The translations under genes were made by a program, and so were the position numbers. Below the pieces are notes generated by a model. The model was not told the origin of the DNA. It worked only from the letters and a program-made list of their open reading frames with translations, and searched no databases. From positions 372,001 through 436,000 of the forward strand of contig NZ_JACVMX010000001.1 in assembly GCF_014530035.1 (NCBI RefSeq): a stretch of 64,000 nt of DNA, given 5' to 3'. Positions 43,045 to 54,465 of this stretch are shown piece after piece; position 1 is the first letter of the stretch; each line of letters starts with the position of its first letter. The stretch is from Leucobacter sp. cx-328. Lineage in GTDB: Bacteria; Actinomycetota; Actinomycetes; Actinomycetales; Microbacteriaceae.

Positions 43045-43950
43045 ATGACTAATGCCGCGGCTCCCTCCCTTGATTCCCTGTTGCATGAGGTTGCAGATCA
43101 GCTCGCCGCAGCCGGAATCGACCAGGCACGAATCGATGCCGAGGTGATGCTCGCCCACGTGCTGGGTGAATCACGCGGTCGACTGCAGGCGCTCGCAATT
43201 ATGGGCAAGCGAACCACCCCTGAACAGGTCGCGCGCATTCGTGCGATGGCTGATGAGCGCGCGGATCGCGTCCCCCTCCAGCACCTCACCGGCAGGGCGC
43301 CGTTCCGCCGCATCGAGCTGTCGGTAGGCCCAGGCGTCTTTGTGCCCAGACCTGAGACGGAAACTGTCGTTGATTGTGCTCTTGCTGAGCTCGAACGCGC
43401 ACTTGCGCTCCCTGAACGCGCCGGAACAGGAGCGCCAATTGTCGTCGATTTCTGCACGGGAAGCGGAACGATTGCGCTCGCGATTGCGAATGAGGTCTCT
43501 GACGCCCGCGTTTGGGCGGTGGAAAAAAGTGTGGAAGCGCATGCATGGGCGACGCGAAACGTTGCGGAATGGGGCGATGGACGTGTCACTCTCGTGCAGG
43601 GTGACATTGCGGCACTGGATCCTGAGGTCGTCGAATCGCTCACGGGGCGCGTCGATCTTCTGGTATCGAATCCGCCATATGTGCCCTCCGGCATGATCCC
43701 GAAAGATCCTGAAGTTCGCGACCACGACCCGGAGCTTGCACTCTATAGCGGGGAGGATGGCCTCGATCTCATCCGTATCATTGCGCGCGTTGGTCTTGGT
43801 CTGGTGCATGACGGCGGATCGCTCGTGCTCGAACATGCAGAGCATCAGGGGGAGGCGATCCGCGCCATTCTCACCGCAGCTGGCTGGCAAGATGCCGCAA
43901 CATATGAAGATCTGACCGGCCGTGACCGGACAACGCTCGCACGGCGATAG
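43045..43950 (+). CDS. prmC: Release factor glutamine methyltransferase
   Basis: 301 residues from ATG 43045 (the frame opens at 42991 but the homologous start is MTNAAAPSLDS). SAM-dependent methylation of the GGQ Gln of release factors. N-terminal helical domain (GIDQARIDAEVMLAHVLG), PLQHLTGRAPF, PRPETETVV, SAM motif VVDFCTGSGTIALAIA and catalytic NPPYVP. The first Gly/Asp positions read DFCTGSG, as in the family. It normally sits next to prfA; here 5.2 kb of transporter and cysteine genes intervene. tsaC follows directly. Confidence 0.95.
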   Translation: MTNAAAPSLDSLLHEVADQLAAAGIDQARIDAEVMLAHVLGESRGRLQALAIMGKRTTPEQVARIRAMADERADRVPLQHLTGRAPFRRIELSVGPGVFVPRPETETVVDCALAELERALALPERAGTGAPIVVDFCTGSGTIALAIANEVSDARVWAVEKSVEAHAWATRNVAEWGDGRVTLVQGDIAALDPEVVESLTGRVDLLVSNPPYVPSGMIPKDPEVRDHDPELALYSGEDGLDLIRIIARVGLGLVHDGGSLVLEHAEHQGEAIRAILTAAGWQDAATYEDLTGRDRTTLARR

Positions 43951-44006
43951 CGTCCCGGTTGCAGACGTGGCGCGCGGTCAGGTACGCGCGAGTAGAATGA
44001 GTAGTT

Positions 44007-44822
44007 ATGGCTGACCTCTTTGACTGCTCCGAACCCTCACAGCTCCTGAGTGGCGTGCGTGCCGCGCGTCAGGCAATTGGGCGCGGCGAGCTCGTGGTCC
44101 TGCCGACCGATACTGTCTACGGTGTTGGCGCAGACGCGTTTTCGCCAGAGGCCGTTGAGCGTCTACTCGCGGCGAAGGGCCGTGGTCGACAGTCGCCGCC
44201 ACCCGTGTTGATTCCGAACACCGATACGCTCGCTGCGCTGGCCCGTGAAGTGACCGAGCCCCTTATGGCGCTCGCTGATGCTTTCTGGCCGGGCGCGCTC
44301 ACGATCATTACGCACGCGAACCCCGCTCTTGACTGGGATCTCGGCGATACCGGTGGCACCGTTGCGCTGCGTATCCCGGCGCGCGACCTCACTATTGAAC
44401 TGCTGCGGGAGACCGGTCCACTCGCGGTTTCGTCGGCGAACCTCACCGGTGAGCCGGCAGCTACCAACGCTGATGAAGCACAAGCAATGCTCGAAGACTC
44501 TGTCGCCGTGTACCTCGAAGGGGGAGTGGCTGATGGGCTTTCCTCGACGATTATCGACGCTACTGGCCTGAAGAGCGACGGAACTGGGGCAGTGCGTGTG
44601 CTGCGTGTGGGTGCAGTCTCTCCCGAAGCGATCAGCGACGTCCTCGAACTCGCTGACGTGCAGGTGGTCATCGCGAAGAAGGCGCAGCGCGTCGCACCTG
44701 CGGATTCCGCGAACACAGCTGATGCCCCTGCAGCTGATGCCCCCGCTGCTGACGCATCTGTGGCTGATGCATCTGTGGCTGATGCCGCTGCTGACGCAGC
44801 AGGCGAGGCGGCTGAAGGCTAA
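44007..44822 (+). CDS. tsaC: L-threonylcarbamoyladenylate synthase
   Basis: 271 residues. TsaC/Sua5 makes threonylcarbamoyl-AMP for tRNA t6A37. The YrdC core (about residues 1-215) has VLPTDTVYGVGADAF, AAKGRGRQSPPPVLI, FWPGALTII and SSANLTGEPA. A ~45-residue tail of Ala/Asp/Pro/Val repeats (AADAPAADASVADASVADA) follows instead of a Sua5 domain and is likely disordered. TAGAAT lies eight nt before ATG 44007. wecA starts 3 nt after the stop. Confidence 0.93.
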   Translation: MADLFDCSEPSQLLSGVRAARQAIGRGELVVLPTDTVYGVGADAFSPEAVERLLAAKGRGRQSPPPVLIPNTDTLAALAREVTEPLMALADAFWPGALTIITHANPALDWDLGDTGGTVALRIPARDLTIELLRETGPLAVSSANLTGEPAATNADEAQAMLEDSVAVYLEGGVADGLSSTIIDATGLKSDGTGAVRVLRVGAVSPEAISDVLELADVQVVIAKKAQRVAPADSANTADAPAADAPAADASVADASVADAAADAAGEAAEG

Positions 44823-44825
44823 ATT

Positions 44826-46040
44826 ATGACCCCGTATCTTGTCGTTGCAGGCGTCGCGATTTTCGTGACGTTTGTAATGTCGTACGTGGTATTGCGACTC
44901 AGTCGTCGCTTTAACCTAGCCCCGGAGATCCGTGCGCGAGACGTGCATGCGACGCCGACGCCGAGGCTCGGCGGCATTGCGATGTACATTGGCTTGCTCG
45001 CGGCGTTCGGTGCCGCATACTTCCAGCCAGAGTTTTCCCCGCTTTTCACGCAAACGTCGATGGTTTATGCACTCCTCGGCGCGTGCACGCTCATCGCTGC
45101 GGTCGGAGTGCTTGATGATTTGCTCGAGCTTGACTGGATGGTCAAGCTCGGTGCCCAGTTCGTGGCCACCGGGCTCTTGGCCTGGAGCGGCGTTCAGATT
45201 GTCTCGCTGCCTTTCGGCGACACGCTCATCGTTGGCTCGCCGACAATGAACTTCGTAATCACGGTGTTCCTTATGACGCTGGTGATGAATGCGGTGAACT
45301 TCATCGACGGTCTCGACGGTCTCGTCGCAGGCGTAGCGCTCATTGCGAGCACGGCGTTCTTCATCTACACGCGCTTGCTCAACGCACAGCAGGGGCACGT
45401 CGATTCGATCATCTTTGCCGGCCTCATTGCGCTCATCATTATGGGTATCTGCGCCGGATTCCTGCCGTATAACTGGAATGGCGCCAAGATGTTCATGGGC
45501 GATACCGGCGCGCTGCTTGTTGGTCTGCTGATGGCAAGTTCAACGGTTGCCGTGACTGGGCAGGTAAATCCTGCGGCGCTCGATATCAAACTTGTTATCG
45601 CGAGCTATATTCCGATCATTCTGCCCGTCGCGGTGCTCGCACTGCCGCTCGCTGACTTCACCATGGCGGTGTTGCGCCGACTCCGGGCTGGAAAGAGCCC
45701 ATTCGAGGCGGATCGAAAGCATCTCCATCATCGCCTGCTGGATATGGGGCATTCACCCGTTCAGGCGGTACTGGTTTTTTACCTCGGCACGGCAGTCGTT
45801 TCAGTCGCTGTGCTCTTAGTGTTTACGCTGCAGAGCTATGTGATTCCTAGCATTGTTGCAGTGGTTGGCACCGCAGCCTGCCTGGTGCTGCTGATGTTCC
45901 CCGTACAACGCTTGCGGGACGGCGCGGTGCGCCGAGGCTTGATACCTTGGAAACCTAGCGCCCACAAAGCGCCTGACCATACTTCCGTCATTTCTGCGGC
46001 TCCCGCAGCATCAATGACGAACGAAAGGACTCCAGAGTGA
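44826..46040 (+). CDS. Undecaprenyl-phosphate GlcNAc-1-phosphate transferase (WecA/TagO-like)
   Basis: 404 residues, about eleven membrane helices. It transfers GlcNAc-1-P (or a related sugar-P) from UDP-sugar to undecaprenyl phosphate, starting wall polymer or arabinogalactan-linker synthesis. Motifs: VLDDLLELDW (Asp-Asp metal site), NFIDGLDGL, GDTGALLVG and the His loop KHLHHRLLDMGHSP, which distinguishes WecA from MraY. It lies between tsaC and atpI as in many actinobacteria. It overlaps atpI by GTGA. Confidence 0.93.
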   Translation: MTPYLVVAGVAIFVTFVMSYVVLRLSRRFNLAPEIRARDVHATPTPRLGGIAMYIGLLAAFGAAYFQPEFSPLFTQTSMVYALLGACTLIAAVGVLDDLLELDWMVKLGAQFVATGLLAWSGVQIVSLPFGDTLIVGSPTMNFVITVFLMTLVMNAVNFIDGLDGLVAGVALIASTAFFIYTRLLNAQQGHVDSIIFAGLIALIIMGICAGFLPYNWNGAKMFMGDTGALLVGLLMASSTVAVTGQVNPAALDIKLVIASYIPIILPVAVLALPLADFTMAVLRRLRAGKSPFEADRKHLHHRLLDMGHSPVQAVLVFYLGTAVVSVAVLLVFTLQSYVIPSIVAVVGTAACLVLLMFPVQRLRDGAVRRGLIPWKPSAHKAPDHTSVISAAPAASMTNERTPE

Positions 46041-46516
46041 GCTCACCATTGCAGCCCGGTGCCGCAGAACAGGGTGCATCAGAGTACCCCATGCCGACGT
46101 CACAGCCGATGCTGTTGCGAGGTATTCGCTGGGGCATCATCACGACGATCGCCGCGATGGTCGTATTCGCTGGAGTTGGCTTCCTGGTCTCAGACACGCG
46201 CGGACTCTACGGCGGTCTGATCGGCGCTGCGATTGGCGGCGTCATGTTGTTGATGACTGTCGGAAGTATCGCATTCGGCAATCGCTTCGTTGCGAGCCCA
46301 ATGTATCTCCAAATCTTCTTCATGATCGTGCTTGGTGCATGGATCGTGAAGCTCATCGGCTTCGTCGTTGCGGCGTTGCTGTTGAAGAACCAGCCCTGGC
46401 TGGATCCAAAGATGCTCTTTATCTCACTGGTCGTAACGGTGCTCGTTTCGATTGTGCTTGATGCGATCATCGTGGCGCGCGCACGCGTGCCCTATGGCGT
46501 ATCACTCCCTGAGTAA
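46037..46516 (+). CDS. AtpI-like membrane protein
   Basis: 159 residues from GTG 46037, overlapping the wecA stop. Four hydrophobic helices after a ~30-residue polar N-terminus. The position directly before atpB, with short helices and loop GNRFVASPMYLQIF, matches the poorly conserved AtpI/ATP-synthase subunit I slot, a protein that aids c-ring assembly. Sequence similarity is weak, so the assignment relies mainly on context. Confidence 0.7.
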   Translation: MSSPLQPGAAEQGASEYPMPTSQPMLLRGIRWGIITTIAAMVVFAGVGFLVSDTRGLYGGLIGAAIGGVMLLMTVGSIAFGNRFVASPMYLQIFFMIVLGAWIVKLIGFVVAALLLKNQPWLDPKMLFISLVVTVLVSIVLDAIIVARARVPYGVSLPE

Positions 46517-46535
46517 GACAAAAACACCAATATTT

Positions 46536-46559
46536 CGCGTTTTGTTTGTGCAAAACGCG
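46536..46559 (+). terminator. 8-bp hairpin between atpI and atpB
   Basis: CGCGTTTT (46536-46543) pairs with AAAACGCG (46552-46559). A possible terminator of the wecA-atpI unit, upstream of a separate atp promoter. Confidence 0.55.
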
Positions 46560-46601
46560 GTAAGTCCAAGCCCCGAGTTTCACCCGGGGCGAAATATTGC
46601 T

Positions 46602-46607
46602 AGGATA
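46602..46607 (+). promoter_or_regulatory. Candidate -10 box of the atp operon
   Basis: TAGGAT preceded by AATATTGC lies about 100 nt upstream of atpB, after a GCCCCG/CGGGGC hairpin near 46570-46590. No clear -35 box. The ~95-nt leader before atpB shows no conserved element that I recognise. Confidence 0.4.
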
Positions 46608-46708
46608 TGTTCGTTCCCTGCCGGGCTTTGACGCTGTAGAGCGCGAGTCGCGGGCCGGGGCACGATCATCGTTCGAGCCGTGCGGTCAAGCCGCACCGAA
46701 TCAGGAGA

Positions 46709-47533
46709 ATGGCGCTGTTCGCTAAGGCTATGCACCTCGTTGCCCCCGGTCCTTTCAGTCTCGCAGAGGGTGGCTTCCACGGACCATCCCTGGATGACTT
46801 CTTCCCCCCAGCGGTTCTCTTCGAAGGTACCCCCTTCGAGATGAACCGCATCATGATCATTCGAATGATCATGGTTGTAGTACTGCTGGTCCTTTTCTGG
46901 CTGGGCACCCGTAACCTTCGAGTAATCCCGGGCCGCGGCCAGGGCGTACTCGAGTTCGCTCTCGACTTCGTTCGTAAGAACGTCATTGAGGAGCAGCTTG
47001 GTATCAAGGAGGGTCGCCGTTTCGCGCCCTTGCTGATGTCAATCTTCTTCCTGACGTTTGCGTTCAACGTCACGGGCATCATCCCGGGCTTCAACATTGC
47101 CGCATCGTCGGTTGTTGGTTTCCCGATCTTCATGGCACTCGTCGCGTACGTTGCCTTCATTTACGCGGGTCTCAAGAAGCACCCGGGTAAGTTCCTCAAG
47201 AACTCGCTCTTCCCCGCAGGCGTGCCCAAGGTTATGTACATCCTTGTCACCCCGGTTGAGTTCCTGTCGACGTTCATCATGCGTCCGGTCACTCTTGCAC
47301 TGCGACTCCTCATGAACATGCTCGTCGGCCACATGATCTTGGTTCTGCTCTTCGCAGCTACCAACTTCTTCATCCTGAATGCTGGCGGTCTGTTCCCGCT
47401 GCTGGGTGTTGGTACTTTCGCCTTCGGCTTCGCGTTCACGCTCTTCGAGCTGTTCGTTGCTGGCCTTCAGGCGTACGTCTTTACTCTGCTCACCGCTCTT
47501 TACATCCAGCTCGCGCTGGCTGACGAGCACTAA
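46709..47533 (+). CDS. atpB: ATP synthase Fo subunit a
   Basis: 274 residues. Six-helix stator channel subunit. The essential Arg is in TLALRLLMNMLVGHMI (helix 4), and the last helix has GLQAYVFTLLTALYIQLALA. ATG 46709 follows AGGAGA. It is first of eight co-directional atp genes in the order a-c-b-delta-alpha-gamma-beta-epsilon. Confidence 0.96.
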   Translation: MALFAKAMHLVAPGPFSLAEGGFHGPSLDDFFPPAVLFEGTPFEMNRIMIIRMIMVVVLLVLFWLGTRNLRVIPGRGQGVLEFALDFVRKNVIEEQLGIKEGRRFAPLLMSIFFLTFAFNVTGIIPGFNIAASSVVGFPIFMALVAYVAFIYAGLKKHPGKFLKNSLFPAGVPKVMYILVTPVEFLSTFIMRPVTLALRLLMNMLVGHMILVLLFAATNFFILNAGGLFPLLGVGTFAFGFAFTLFELFVAGLQAYVFTLLTALYIQLALADEH

Positions 47534-47568
47534 TAAACCCCTGAGTTCGGCTCCCGCCGCACTCATAA

Positions 47569-47811
<243 letters not shown>

Positions 47812-47830
47812 TCACCCCACCTTTCCCTAG

Positions 47831-48396
<566 letters not shown>

Positions 48397-48397
<1 letters not shown>

Positions 48398-49173
48398 TGG
48401 GAAGCGCGTCACGCGAAAGCCTCGCGGCACTGCGCGCGAACCTTGGTTCGGCAGCCGATCAGGGCGTCGGAACGTCGCTGCTCGTAGCAGCTGGTGAGCT
48501 TGAAAAGGCTCCCGCTCTCGTTGCAGCACTCGTCGATGCTTCTGCTTCGGCAGCTGCGAAGTCGGCGCTGGTTGCTCGCGTGTTCGCGCAGCTTCCCGCT
48601 GGCTCGCAGTCGATCCTCAGCGCCGCCTCGGCGCTTGGGTGGTCGAACAACGACGAGTTCGTAGCGGGCATTGAAGAGCTCGGCCTTCGCGCCGCAGCTC
48701 AGTCCTCGAACGAGATCGTCGACGAGCTGCTCGCTATCGCGGGCGTCATCGACAGCGATCACGAACTCGAGCTCAACCTCGGTAGCAAGCTCGCTCCTGC
48801 AGCAGACAAGGTTGCGCTTCTGCGTCGCCTTGTCGAGGGCAAGGTCAGCGAAACCGCTATCGCAGTTGCAACGCATCTCGCAGCATTCCCTCGCGGTCGT
48901 CGCCTTGGTGCGGCACTCCGTGAGGCAGCGCGCATCGCGGCAGATCAGGCGGGCTTCGAGCTCGCTACGGTCACCGTCGCCGGTGCGCTCAGCTCCGCGC
49001 AGCAGTCACGACTTGCTTCGATTCTCGAAGCAACCGCAGGCCGTCCGGTAAAGGTCACCACGGTGACCGATGCGACCATCATCGGTGGTATTCGCATCCA
49101 GATGGCTGACGACATCATTGACGGCAGCGTTCAGGCACGCCTGGACGATCTTCGTCAGCGTCTCGCAGCGTAG
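48397..49173 (+). CDS. atpH: ATP synthase F1 subunit delta
   Basis: 258 residues. Stator subunit linking b to the top of alpha3beta3. Six-helix N-terminal bundle and a C-terminal domain with the typical VTVAGALSSAQQSRLASILE and TDATIIGGIRIQMADDIIDGS. About 80 residues longer than the E. coli protein, as usual for actinobacteria, but not fused to b as in mycobacteria. Starts one base inside the atpF stop. Confidence 0.94.
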
Positions 49174-49228
49174 AGCACAATATACCTAACCCGGGGGCGG
49201 CGCTTCCGGACCAGACAGAGGAAACGAA

Positions 49229-50854
49229 ATGGCAGAACTCTCAATCAGCCCGGATGAGATCCGCGACGCGCTGAAGGATTTCGCAGCGTCGTACGAGCCG
49301 GCTCAGGCAGGTAAGACCGAGGTCGGAACGGTCATCGACGCCGCCGACGGTATTGCTCACGTCGAGGGCCTCCCCGGCGTTATGGCAAACGAACTCATCC
49401 GCTTTGCGGATGGCACCCTGGGCCTTGCTCAGAACCTTGAAGAGAACGAGATCGGCGTTGTCGTTCTCGGTGAATTCGGCGGCATCGAAGAGGGCATGCA
49501 GGTCACTCGCACCGGCGAAGTTCTCTCGGTACCCGTCGGCGAGGGCTACCTCGGCCGCGTGGTGAACCCGCTGGGTGAGCCCATCGACGGTCTCGGTGAG
49601 ATCGCTGGCATCGAGGGCCGTCGTGCGCTCGAGCTCCAGGCTCCCGGCGTTATGCAGCGTAAGTCGGTTCACGAGCCGCTGCAGACCGGTATCAAGGCGA
49701 TCGATGCGATGATCCCCGTTGGCCGTGGCCAGCGTCAGCTCATCATTGGTGACCGCCAGACCGGTAAGACCGCAATCGCGATCGACACCATCATCAACCA
49801 GAAGGCTAACTGGGCTACCGGCGACAAGTCGAAGCAGGTTCGCTGCATCTACGTCGCGATCGGCCAGAAGGGCTCGACCATTGCTTCGGTAAAGGGCGCG
49901 CTCGAGGACGCAGGCGCAATGGAGTACACCACCATTGTTGCTTCGCCCGCATCTGACCCCGCAGGCTTCAAGTACCTCGCACCCTACACCGGTTCGGCTA
50001 TCGGCCAGCACTGGATGTACGACGGCAAGCACGTTCTCATCATCTTTGATGATCTGTCGAAGCAGGCTGAGGCATACCGTGCCGTTTCGCTTCTCCTCCG
50101 TCGTCCGCCGGGGCGCGAGGCATACCCCGGTGACGTCTTCTACTTGCACTCGCGCCTCCTGGAGCGTTGTGCAAAGCTCTCGGACGAGCTCGGTGCAGGT
50201 TCGATGACCGGTCTTCCGATCATCGAGACCAAGGCAAACGACGTTTCGGCATACATTCCGACCAACGTGATCTCGATCACCGACGGCCAGATCTTCCTCC
50301 AGTCGGACCTCTTCAACGCTAACCAGCGTCCCGCAGTTGACGTGGGCATCTCGGTTTCGCGTGTTGGCGGCGACGCACAGGTGAAGTCGATCAAGAAGGT
50401 CTCGGGTACCTTGAAGCTTGAGCTCGCTCAGTACCGTGCACTCGAGGCGTTCGCAATGTTCGCTTCGGATCTCGATGCAGCAAGCCGCAAGCAGCTCGAG
50501 CGTGGCGCACGCCTCACCGAGCTCCTCAAGCAGCCCCAGTACTCGCCGTACGCTGTTGAAGAGCAGACCGTTTCGATCTGGGCTGGCACCAAGGGCTTCC
50601 TTGATGACGTCCCCGTTGAGGACATCCTCCGCTTTGAGCGCGAGTTCCTCGACTTCCTCGGCCGTAACTCGGACGCGCTTTCGAACCTCGCTTCGACGAA
50701 CGTCCTCTCGGACGAGATCGTTGCAGAGCTCACCGCGAAGATCGAGAAGTTCAAGAGCGAGTTCCGCACTGCTGAGGGCAAGACCCTCGCAGAGCAGTTC
50801 AACGCCCTTGACGAGTCCGAGATCAAGCAGGAGCAGCTGGTCGTCAAGAAGTAG
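49229..50854 (+). CDS. atpA: ATP synthase F1 subunit alpha
   Basis: 541 residues. Non-catalytic nucleotide-binding subunit. P-loop [25 protein letters not shown], and the arginine-finger region [12 protein letters not shown] ~30-residue C-terminal extension ends in EQLVVKK. ATG 49229 has AGAGGAAA upstream. A UUCG-capped hairpin follows the gene before atpG. Confidence 0.97.
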   Translation: MAELSISPDEIRDALKDFAASYEPAQAGKTEVGTVIDAADGIAHVEGLPGVMANELIRFADGTLGLAQNLEENEIGVVVLGEFGGIEEGMQVTRTGEVLSVPVGEGYLGRVVNPLGEPIDGLGEIAGIEGRRALELQAPGVMQRKSVHEPLQTGIKAIDAMIPVGRGQRQLIIGDRQTGKTAIAIDTIINQKANWATGDKSKQVRCIYVAIGQKGSTIASVKGALEDAGAMEYTTIVASPASDPAGFKYLAPYTGSAIGQHWMYDGKHVLIIFDDLSKQAEAYRAVSLLLRRPPGREAYPGDVFYLHSRLLERCAKLSDELGAGSMTGLPIIETKANDVSAYIPTNVISITDGQIFLQSDLFNANQRPAVDVGISVSRVGGDAQVKSIKKVSGTLKLELAQYRALEAFAMFASDLDAASRKQLERGARLTELLKQPQYSPYAVEEQTVSIWAGTKGFLDDVPVEDILRFEREFLDFLGRNSDALSNLASTNVLSDEIVAELTAKIEKFKSEFRTAEGKTLAEQFNALDESEIKQEQLVVKK

Positions 50855-50863
50855 TTGCTGACA

Positions 50864-50887
50864 GGGTGGGGGCTTCGGCCCCCACCC
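50864..50887 (+). terminator. UUCG-capped 10-bp hairpin inside the atp operon
   Basis: GGGTGGGGGC-TTCG-GCCCCCACCC is perfect, extended by TGAC/GTCA pairing around a bulged A, and is followed about 10 nt later by CTTTTAG. It sits between atpA and atpG and could attenuate transcription or protect the 3' end of a processed atpBEFHA mRNA. Confidence 0.75.
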
Positions 50888-50908
50888 GTCACCTCAACTT
50901 TTAGACAC

Positions 50909-50914
50909 TAGCCT
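50909..50914 (+). promoter_or_regulatory. Candidate internal promoter before atpG
   Basis: TAGCCT, the commonest -10 form in this window, lies directly after the intraoperonic hairpin and 18 nt before the atpG ATG, which has its own AGGAG ribosome site. It would restart transcription of atpGDC. Confidence 0.4.
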
Positions 50915-50932
50915 CAAGCAAACAGGAGAGAC

Positions 50933-51820
50933 ATGGGAGCGCAACTTCGGGTCTACCGGCAGCGAATTAAGTCTGCCCAGACGACCAAGAAGATCACCCG
51001 TGCGATGGAGTTGATCGCGGCTTCGCGCATTCAAAAGGCACGAGCCCGCGTCGACGCATCGAACCCCTACACCGACGCGATCACTCGCGCGGTGTCGGCG
51101 GTCGCCACGCACGCGAAGACCGATCACCCGCTGCTCACGGAGGCCGACAAGGTCACCCGCGCCGCTGTGGTGATTTTCACCTCCGACCGCGGACTCGCTG
51201 GCGCGTTCAACTCGCAGGTTCTCCGGGAAGCCGAAGAGCTCAGCGAGCTGCTTCGCTCAGAGGGCAAGGAAGTTAGCTACTACCTCGTTGGCAACAAGGC
51301 CAGGGGATACTTTAACTTCCGCCGTCGTTCTTCGGAGCGCATCTGGGCCGGCGATACCGAGAACCCCACATTCGAGACTGCACAGGAAATCTCTGAGGCT
51401 GTCATCGAGGCGTTCCTTCGCCCCGCAGAAGAGGGTGGCGTCCAGGAAATTCACCTGGTCTTCAACCGCTTCATCAGCATGGTGACTCAGGCCCCGCAGG
51501 TTACCCGCCTGCTCCCGCTGCAGATTGTTGACGGCGTCGACGAGAGCGTAGAGGCTCAGCCTCTGTACTCGTTCGAGCCCGAGGCAGACGTCGTTCTCGA
51601 CAAGCTGCTCCCTGACTACATCGAGTCGCGTATCTTCAATGCGCTCCTTGAGTCGGCAGCTTCGAAGCATGCGGCGACGCAGAAGGCGATGAAGGCGGCA
51701 AGTGATAACGCGGATTCGTTGATCCGTGATTACACCCGCCTCGCGAACAACGCTCGCCAGGCTGAGATCACCCAGCAGATTTCTGAGATTGTGGGCGGCG
51801 CTGACGCGCTGTCCAACTAA
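50933..51820 (+). CDS. atpG: ATP synthase F1 subunit gamma
   Basis: 295 residues. Central rotating shaft. N-terminal helix [20 protein letters not shown] and [13 protein letters not shown], and C-terminal [20 protein letters not shown] form the coiled coil. The middle Rossmann-like part has [20 protein letters not shown] 50933 follows AGGAGAGAC. The gene lies between the internal hairpin/promoter and atpD. Confidence 0.96.
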   Translation: MGAQLRVYRQRIKSAQTTKKITRAMELIAASRIQKARARVDASNPYTDAITRAVSAVATHAKTDHPLLTEADKVTRAAVVIFTSDRGLAGAFNSQVLREAEELSELLRSEGKEVSYYLVGNKARGYFNFRRRSSERIWAGDTENPTFETAQEISEAVIEAFLRPAEEGGVQEIHLVFNRFISMVTQAPQVTRLLPLQIVDGVDESVEAQPLYSFEPEADVVLDKLLPDYIESRIFNALLESAASKHAATQKAMKAASDNADSLIRDYTRLANNARQAEITQQISEIVGGADALSN

Positions 51821-53302
<1,482 letters not shown>

Positions 53303-53305
53303 TCC

Positions 53306-53566
53306 ATGGCTGCACTCAACGTCAGCGTGGTCTCCGCAACCAGCAAGCTCTGGTCGGGAGAAGCCACCCAGGTGGTCGCGCGGACCGTCGAAGGCGAGAT
53401 CGGCATCCTTGCTGGTCACGAGCCCTTCCTCGCACTGCTCGCTCAGGGCGAGGTGCGTGTGAAGACTGTTGCAGGCGAGACCATTACGGTCAACGCTGAA
53501 GACGGTTTCTTCTCGGTCGACAACGACAACGTGACCGTGGTCGCGGGTACGGCAGTTCTGGCCTAA
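53306..53566 (+). CDS. atpC: ATP synthase F1 subunit epsilon
   Basis: 86 residues. Only the N-terminal beta-sandwich is present (LNVSVVSATSKLWSGEATQV, GEIGILAGHEPFLALL). The C-terminal two-helix inhibitory domain of E. coli epsilon is missing, a short form found in several actinobacteria, so ATPase inhibition must work differently. It ends the atp operon at a long hairpin. Confidence 0.95.
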   Translation: MAALNVSVVSATSKLWSGEATQVVARTVEGEIGILAGHEPFLALLAQGEVRVKTVAGETITVNAEDGFFSVDNDNVTVVAGTAVLA

Positions 53567-53583
53567 CCCTCCCACGCGGTTAC

Positions 53584-53619
53584 CGCAGGGCCGGTTCGCT
53601 TTACGCGACCGGCCCTGCG
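53584..53619 (+). terminator. Terminator of the atp operon
   Basis: CGCAGGGCCGGT (53584-53595) pairs with ACCGGCCCTGCG (53608-53619), with a loop that can pair further (TCGC/GCG). Followed by CCATTTCT. Confidence 0.85.
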
Positions 53620-53639
53620 CCATTTCTAAGGAAAAATGT

Positions 53640-54413
53640 ATGCGAGTTCTTCTGCCACCGTCTGAGACGAAACGTCTTGGCGGATCGGGTCTCTCGGAGA
53701 CCCTGTCCTTTGCAGAAGATCTCTCGGCAGCACGCGCTGCCGTGCGTTCGGCGCTCATCGACTTGAGTGGCGATGAAGATGCGGCGATCCGCGTCCTAAA
53801 ACTCGGCGTGAAAAACCGTGGCGAAGCCGCGCTCAATCTCGCCCTCAGCTCGGGGGAGCTACTTCCGGCGATTGAGCGCTACACCGGGGTGCTCTATGAC
53901 GCGCTCGATGTCGACTCGCTGGCTCCAGGGGCGCGAACATGGGTTGACGCGCACGTGTTTGTGCAGTCGGCGCTCTTTGGGCTTATCGCGGCGACTGATG
54001 CGGTCCCAAGCTACCGGCTTTCGGCATCAACGCGGTTGCCGGCGCTCACAAAGCCGCTCAAGCGCACCTGGCAGGACGCTCACGCCAATATCTGGGACGA
54101 GGCTCCGTACGTACTCGATCTCAGAGCAAAGGATTACGCTGCGCTCGCTCCGCTTCCTGTGGGCGTTGGTGACATGGTTGAGGTGCTGAGTCGTGCCGAA
54201 GACGGCACGCTTCGCGCACTCAATCACTTCAATAAGGCTGGTAAGGGCTCGCTCGTGCGGGAACTTGCCCAATCGCAGGTTGACGTTCACTCCCGTGGCG
54301 AGCTGCTCAGTTGGGCTGCTGAGCGCGGGATTGAACTCAGTGAGGCTGAGGATGATCCGAAATCATCACCGCTTCGCCTCATTACCAACATTGGCGCGCC
54401 AGGTGTTCGGTAG
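53640..54413 (+). CDS. yaaA: YaaA-family peroxide-stress protein
   Basis: 257 residues. Family hallmarks LLPPSETKRLGG at the start, RYTGVLYDALD in the middle and LNHFNKAGKGSLVREL near the end. E. coli YaaA limits intracellular free iron during peroxide stress and binds DNA. ATG 53640 follows AAGGA. It is a single gene between the atp operon and the PP2C gene. Confidence 0.9.
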   Translation: MRVLLPPSETKRLGGSGLSETLSFAEDLSAARAAVRSALIDLSGDEDAAIRVLKLGVKNRGEAALNLALSSGELLPAIERYTGVLYDALDVDSLAPGARTWVDAHVFVQSALFGLIAATDAVPSYRLSASTRLPALTKPLKRTWQDAHANIWDEAPYVLDLRAKDYAALAPLPVGVGDMVEVLSRAEDGTLRALNHFNKAGKGSLVRELAQSQVDVHSRGELLSWAAERGIELSEAEDDPKSSPLRLITNIGAPGVR

Positions 54414-54465
54414 CGCGAGATTCACAGAGAATAGAATGACAGTCCAGAATTCAGGAGGAGAACCG

